From assembly GCA_947502495.1 (NCBI GenBank), contig CANNAC010000005.1, positions 124,001 to 188,000 of the forward strand: DNA of 64,000 nt. The letters run 5' to 3'. Below the pieces are notes generated by a model. That model saw nothing but the letters and a program-made list of their open reading frames with translations. It made no database searches and was not told where the DNA came from. This document shows positions 61,474 to 64,000 of the stretch, piece after piece (positions within the stretch are counted from its first letter, which is position 1; the number at the start of each line of letters is the position of its first letter). The translations under genes were made by a program, and so were the position numbers. This stretch comes from an uncultured Flavobacteriaceae bacterium. Its GTDB lineage: Bacteria > Bacteroidota > Bacteroidia > Flavobacteriales > Flavobacteriaceae.

Positions 61474-62838
61474 ATGAGTACTTTTAGAGATTTAAACTTA
61501 AACACACCTTTATACAACGCTTTAGACGATTTAGGTTTTACAACACCAACGCCTATTCAGGCAGAAGCATTTAATGTTGTTTCCAGCGGAAAAGATATGG
61601 TTGGTATTGCACAAACAGGAACAGGTAAAACTTTTGCTTACATGTTACCTATTTTAAAAAACCTTTCCTATTCGAAACAAGAAAACCCTAGAGTATTAGT
61701 TTTAGTACCAACTAGAGAATTGGTTGTACAAGTGGTGGATGAAATTGAAAAGCTTTCCAAATACATAAATAATCGTGTATTAGGTGTTTATGGTGGAACC
61801 AATATTAATACGCAAAAGCAAGCGATTGCAGATGGTATTGATATTCTAGTAGCGACTCCTGGTAGAATGTACGATTTAGCTTTATCTAGAGTTTTACAGT
61901 TAAAATCGATACAAAAATTAGTAATTGATGAAGTCGATGTGATGCTAGATCTTGGGTTTAGACATCAGCTTATAAATATTTTTGATATTCTTCCTGAAAA
62001 AAGGCAGAACATCATGTTTTCTGCAACTATGACAGAAGATGTAAGTGAACTTATTAACGATTTCTTTATTAAACCAGAACGTGTTTCTATTGCCGTTTCT
62101 GGTACACCGTTAGATAATATTTCACAATCAAAATACACGACACCAAACTTTCATACCAAACTGAATTTATTAAAACATTTGCTTCAAGATACCGAAGCAT
62201 TTAATAAAGTTTTAATTTTTGTTGCCTATAAAAAAATGGCAGACCGTTTGTTTGAAGCTCTAGACGAAGAGTTTCATGAAGAACTTTGTGTGATTCACTC
62301 TAACAAAACACAAAACTACAGATTGCGTAGTATCGAGCAATTTAGAGAAGGTTTTAATCGAATTTTAGTAGCTACAGATGTAATGGCTCGTGGATTAGAT
62401 ATTGATAATGTAAGTCATGTTATCAATTTTGATACTCCAGATTTCCCTGAGAATTACATGCACAGAATTGGTAGAACTGGTCGTGCAGAACGTGAAGGTC
62501 AATCTATTATTTTTTCTACAGAAAAAGAGCAAGAATACATCGAGAATATCGAAGAATTAATGCAAATGGAAATTCCTTTTGTTGCTTTTCCTGACGAAGT
62601 GCAAATTTCGGATGAATTAATAGAAGAAGAAAGACCACAAATTAAAGAGCATAACAATCCGCATAAACGCTTAAAAGACGAAGATGCTCCCGGACCAGCT
62701 TTCCACGAAAAATCGGAAAAGAATTCGAAAGAAAACTTAGGAGGTTCGTATAAATTCAAAATTGCTGCAAAATACAAAAAGCCTAAAACGCGTGGGGATA
62801 AGAATTATGCGAAACACAACAAGAACAAGAAGCGATAG
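61474..62838 (+). CDS. DEAD-box RNA helicase (RhlE-like, with DEVD in motif II)
   Basis: A 454-residue ATP-dependent RNA helicase. The Q motif (TPIQAEAF) and Walker A AQTGTGKT are present, then VLVPTREL and TPGRMYD. Motif II reads VIDEVDVMLDLGF, so the third residue of DEAD is Val. Motif III FSATM and the C-terminal ARGLDID and HRIGRTGR complete the core. A basic, low-complexity tail (about 385-454) ends in KHNKNKKR. It remodels RNA or ribosome precursors. DEVD is an uncommon but known variant. Confidence 0.93.
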   Translation: MSTFRDLNLNTPLYNALDDLGFTTPTPIQAEAFNVVSSGKDMVGIAQTGTGKTFAYMLPILKNLSYSKQENPRVLVLVPTRELVVQVVDEIEKLSKYINNRVLGVYGGTNINTQKQAIADGIDILVATPGRMYDLALSRVLQLKSIQKLVIDEVDVMLDLGFRHQLINIFDILPEKRQNIMFSATMTEDVSELINDFFIKPERVSIAVSGTPLDNISQSKYTTPNFHTKLNLLKHLLQDTEAFNKVLIFVAYKKMADRLFEALDEEFHEELCVIHSNKTQNYRLRSIEQFREGFNRILVATDVMARGLDIDNVSHVINFDTPDFPENYMHRIGRTGRAEREGQSIIFSTEKEQEYIENIEELMQMEIPFVAFPDEVQISDELIEEERPQIKEHNNPHKRLKDEDAPGPAFHEKSEKNSKENLGGSYKFKIAAKYKKPKTRGDKNYAKHNKNKKR

Positions 62839-63061
62839 CGCTTAGTGTTTTGTGGTAGTGTTCAGTTCGCAGTTGGTTTTGCTTCCATTGCTGATTTATT
62901 TTAATTAGAGGAATTGTAATCCAATAATACGTTGTGTTTTTATTAGGCAGTTTGTGGATTATAGCATCCATCATTTGTCTTCGGTCTTCGGTCATGGTTT
63001 TTTTTTAATAAAATATTATCTTTCCATTCTCGTTACACTTAAAACTAACTAAAGGTATTTT

Positions 63062-63652
63062 ATGTCTACTGCTATTTTTAATTTATTTCCTAACCTAGAA
63101 CCTTTTCATCATGACACCCATTATGAAAATTTGTTCTTAAATCAGCATTGGGTTTTAGTAAATGGCATTACAAATAAAAAGGCGGTTTATATTTTTAAGG
63201 ATGAAAACACGCTTCATATCACACAAAACGAAACTACTACAGAAACTTCTTGGTGTATTGAAGTTAAAAACACTTTTTCTATTGTAACGGAAGACGGAAA
63301 AACAACCGTAAAAGCATATTTTAAAGACGAAGATATTTTAGTTTTAAACCGAACACAAACCGATGATTGCGCTGTTTTTATTAACGAAGGAAGCGCTTCG
63401 GAAACCTTAAATACTTTGGAAGACGTACAGCAATTTCTTCATAATAAATACAAGGAAAAAGCAGCAAGTTTAATATCGGATCACGAGTTTTACTATATTG
63501 AAAAAGCCGAAGAATTTGGTCCTTTTACTGTGGCACAACTTTCTGAAAAAGTAGCAAATAAAAAAATAAACATCTACTGTTTTGTCAGAGATGTTAATGA
63601 ACACAATTACAACAAACGCCTTCGTATCAAAGATTTAATTCGGGAATTATAG
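63062..63652 (+). CDS. hypothetical protein with GYF/DUF4339-like C-terminus
   Basis: A 196-residue cytosolic protein. The N-terminal 120 residues are beta-rich and unrecognised. The C-terminal part, EFYYIEKAEEFGPFTVAQLSEKVANKKINIYCFVRD (about 148-184), resembles DUF4339/GYF_2-type domains in the arrangement YYxxxxEEFGPFxxxxLxExxxxxxI. Those domains mediate protein contacts in other families. The stop codon adjoins the convergent TPR gene's stop with no gap. It is preceded by a 223-base AT-rich gap without recognisable genes. Function unknown. Confidence 0.7.
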   Translation: MSTAIFNLFPNLEPFHHDTHYENLFLNQHWVLVNGITNKKAVYIFKDENTLHITQNETTTETSWCIEVKNTFSIVTEDGKTTVKAYFKDEDILVLNRTQTDDCAVFINEGSASETLNTLEDVQQFLHNKYKEKAASLISDHEFYYIEKAEEFGPFTVAQLSEKVANKKINIYCFVRDVNEHNYNKRLRIKDLIREL

Positions 63653-64000
63653 TTTTTTTGCTTTAAGCGTTTCTATTCGCTTTTTATGATAATCACTTCC
63701 GCTAATTTCAAAAGCTTTGCGCCCTAATTTTATAGCATTATCATAGTCCTCTTGGGATTCATAATATTCGGAAAAGGAATCATAGGCATTCGCACTTTCC
63801 GGATAGTAAGCAATTGCCAATTCAAAGTACATCTTTGCTTTTTCGGGTTGATTCATTTCCATATTCATATAGCCAGACATATTTAAAAGATCTTCGGGAT
63901 ATGGCGCTTCCAAATAGCCAAAATGTGCTTTCAGCTTATTTTCTCTATATTTTATAATACGGAATAGCGTTTCCTTGGAAGTATCAAAGGCGTTGATTTG
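63647..64000 (-). CDS. TPR-containing protein (partial, C-terminal part), possibly an esterase
   Basis: The reading frame stays open to the right window edge, so about 117 C-terminal residues are seen. They hold TPR helices (PEKAKMYFELAIAYYPESANAYDSFSEYYESQEDYDNAIKLGRKAF). Just before is ...YRENKLKAHFGYLEAPYPEDLLNMSGYM, the kind of C-terminal extension found on secreted alpha/beta-hydrolase esterases of Bacteroidota (recollection). The main domain is outside the window. Confidence 0.6.
   Translation of the reverse strand, partial: QINAFDTSKETLFRIIKYRENKLKAHFGYLEAPYPEDLLNMSGYMNMEMNQPEKAKMYFELAIAYYPESANAYDSFSEYYESQEDYDNAIKLGRKAFEISGSDYHKKRIETLKAKKL

Overview
The window is an AT-rich chromosomal segment of a member of the Bacteroidota, most probably a marine or environmental Flavobacteriaceae. 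The evidence is the menaquinone gene set (menB, menD, menF, menI), TAnnTTTG-like promoter boxes close to start codons, frequent TTG/GTG starts, the duplicated-domain DsbD, DUF2853, and above all a subtype-iii type VI secretion system (T6SSiii), which is confined to this phylum. No tRNA, rRNA, CRISPR array, integrase or transposase was seen.

Left flank (1-24.4 kb), mostly housekeeping. It holds a menaquinone cluster (menB cut by the left edge, menD, menF and a MenI-like hotdog thioesterase) interleaved with cvfB, a DUF2853 gene and a pair of small paralogues. Next come hydrolases, a GNAT acetyltransferase, a transglutaminase-like protein, a nitronate monooxygenase-like enzyme, dnaK, L-serine dehydratase, panB and an RluA-type pseudouridine synthase. 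A compact minus-strand signalling cluster follows (anchored protein, two paralogous multi-pass membrane proteins, histidine kinase), then a ComM/YifB-type ATPase.

Centre (24.5-51.4 kb), the T6SSiii locus. A minus-strand arm encodes baseplate and envelope parts (tssE, tssF, a PKD protein taken as tssP, tssK, tssO). A divergent plus-strand arm encodes a secreted NlpC/P60 hydrolase, tssG, tssN, two tssD (Hcp) genes and vgrG. The plus arm continues with a probable loading adaptor, two tiny two-helix membrane proteins and a 1487-residue PAAR-Rhs effector with its immunity gene. Behind the effector lies an array of displaced Rhs tips: one orphan tip with its own toxin and immunity gene, and one eroded remnant. 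GC-rich hairpin elements mark the cassette junctions. Two further cell-wall-active effector candidates follow: an NlpC/P60-like cysteine hydrolase, and an L,D-transpeptidase-like protein paired with a lipoprotein. The locus closes with minus-strand tssH (ClpV), tssB and tssC. TssJ, TssL and TssM are absent, as expected for subtype iii. No convincing TssQ or TssR was recognised.

Right flank (51.6-64 kb), housekeeping again: a YheT-like hydrolase, adenine deaminase, a DsbD family protein, tilS, a lysophospholipase-like hydrolase, pabB (carrying a dispersed repeat inside its reading frame), an aldose-epimerase-like protein, a DEAD-box helicase, a GYF-like hypothetical protein and a TPR protein cut by the right edge.

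Together the central genes form a contractile contact-dependent weapon. TssB/C sheath contraction, recycled by TssH, would drive the TssD tube with its VgrG/PAAR-Rhs tip into neighbouring cells; immunity proteins would protect siblings; and the tip array would be a reservoir for switching toxins.
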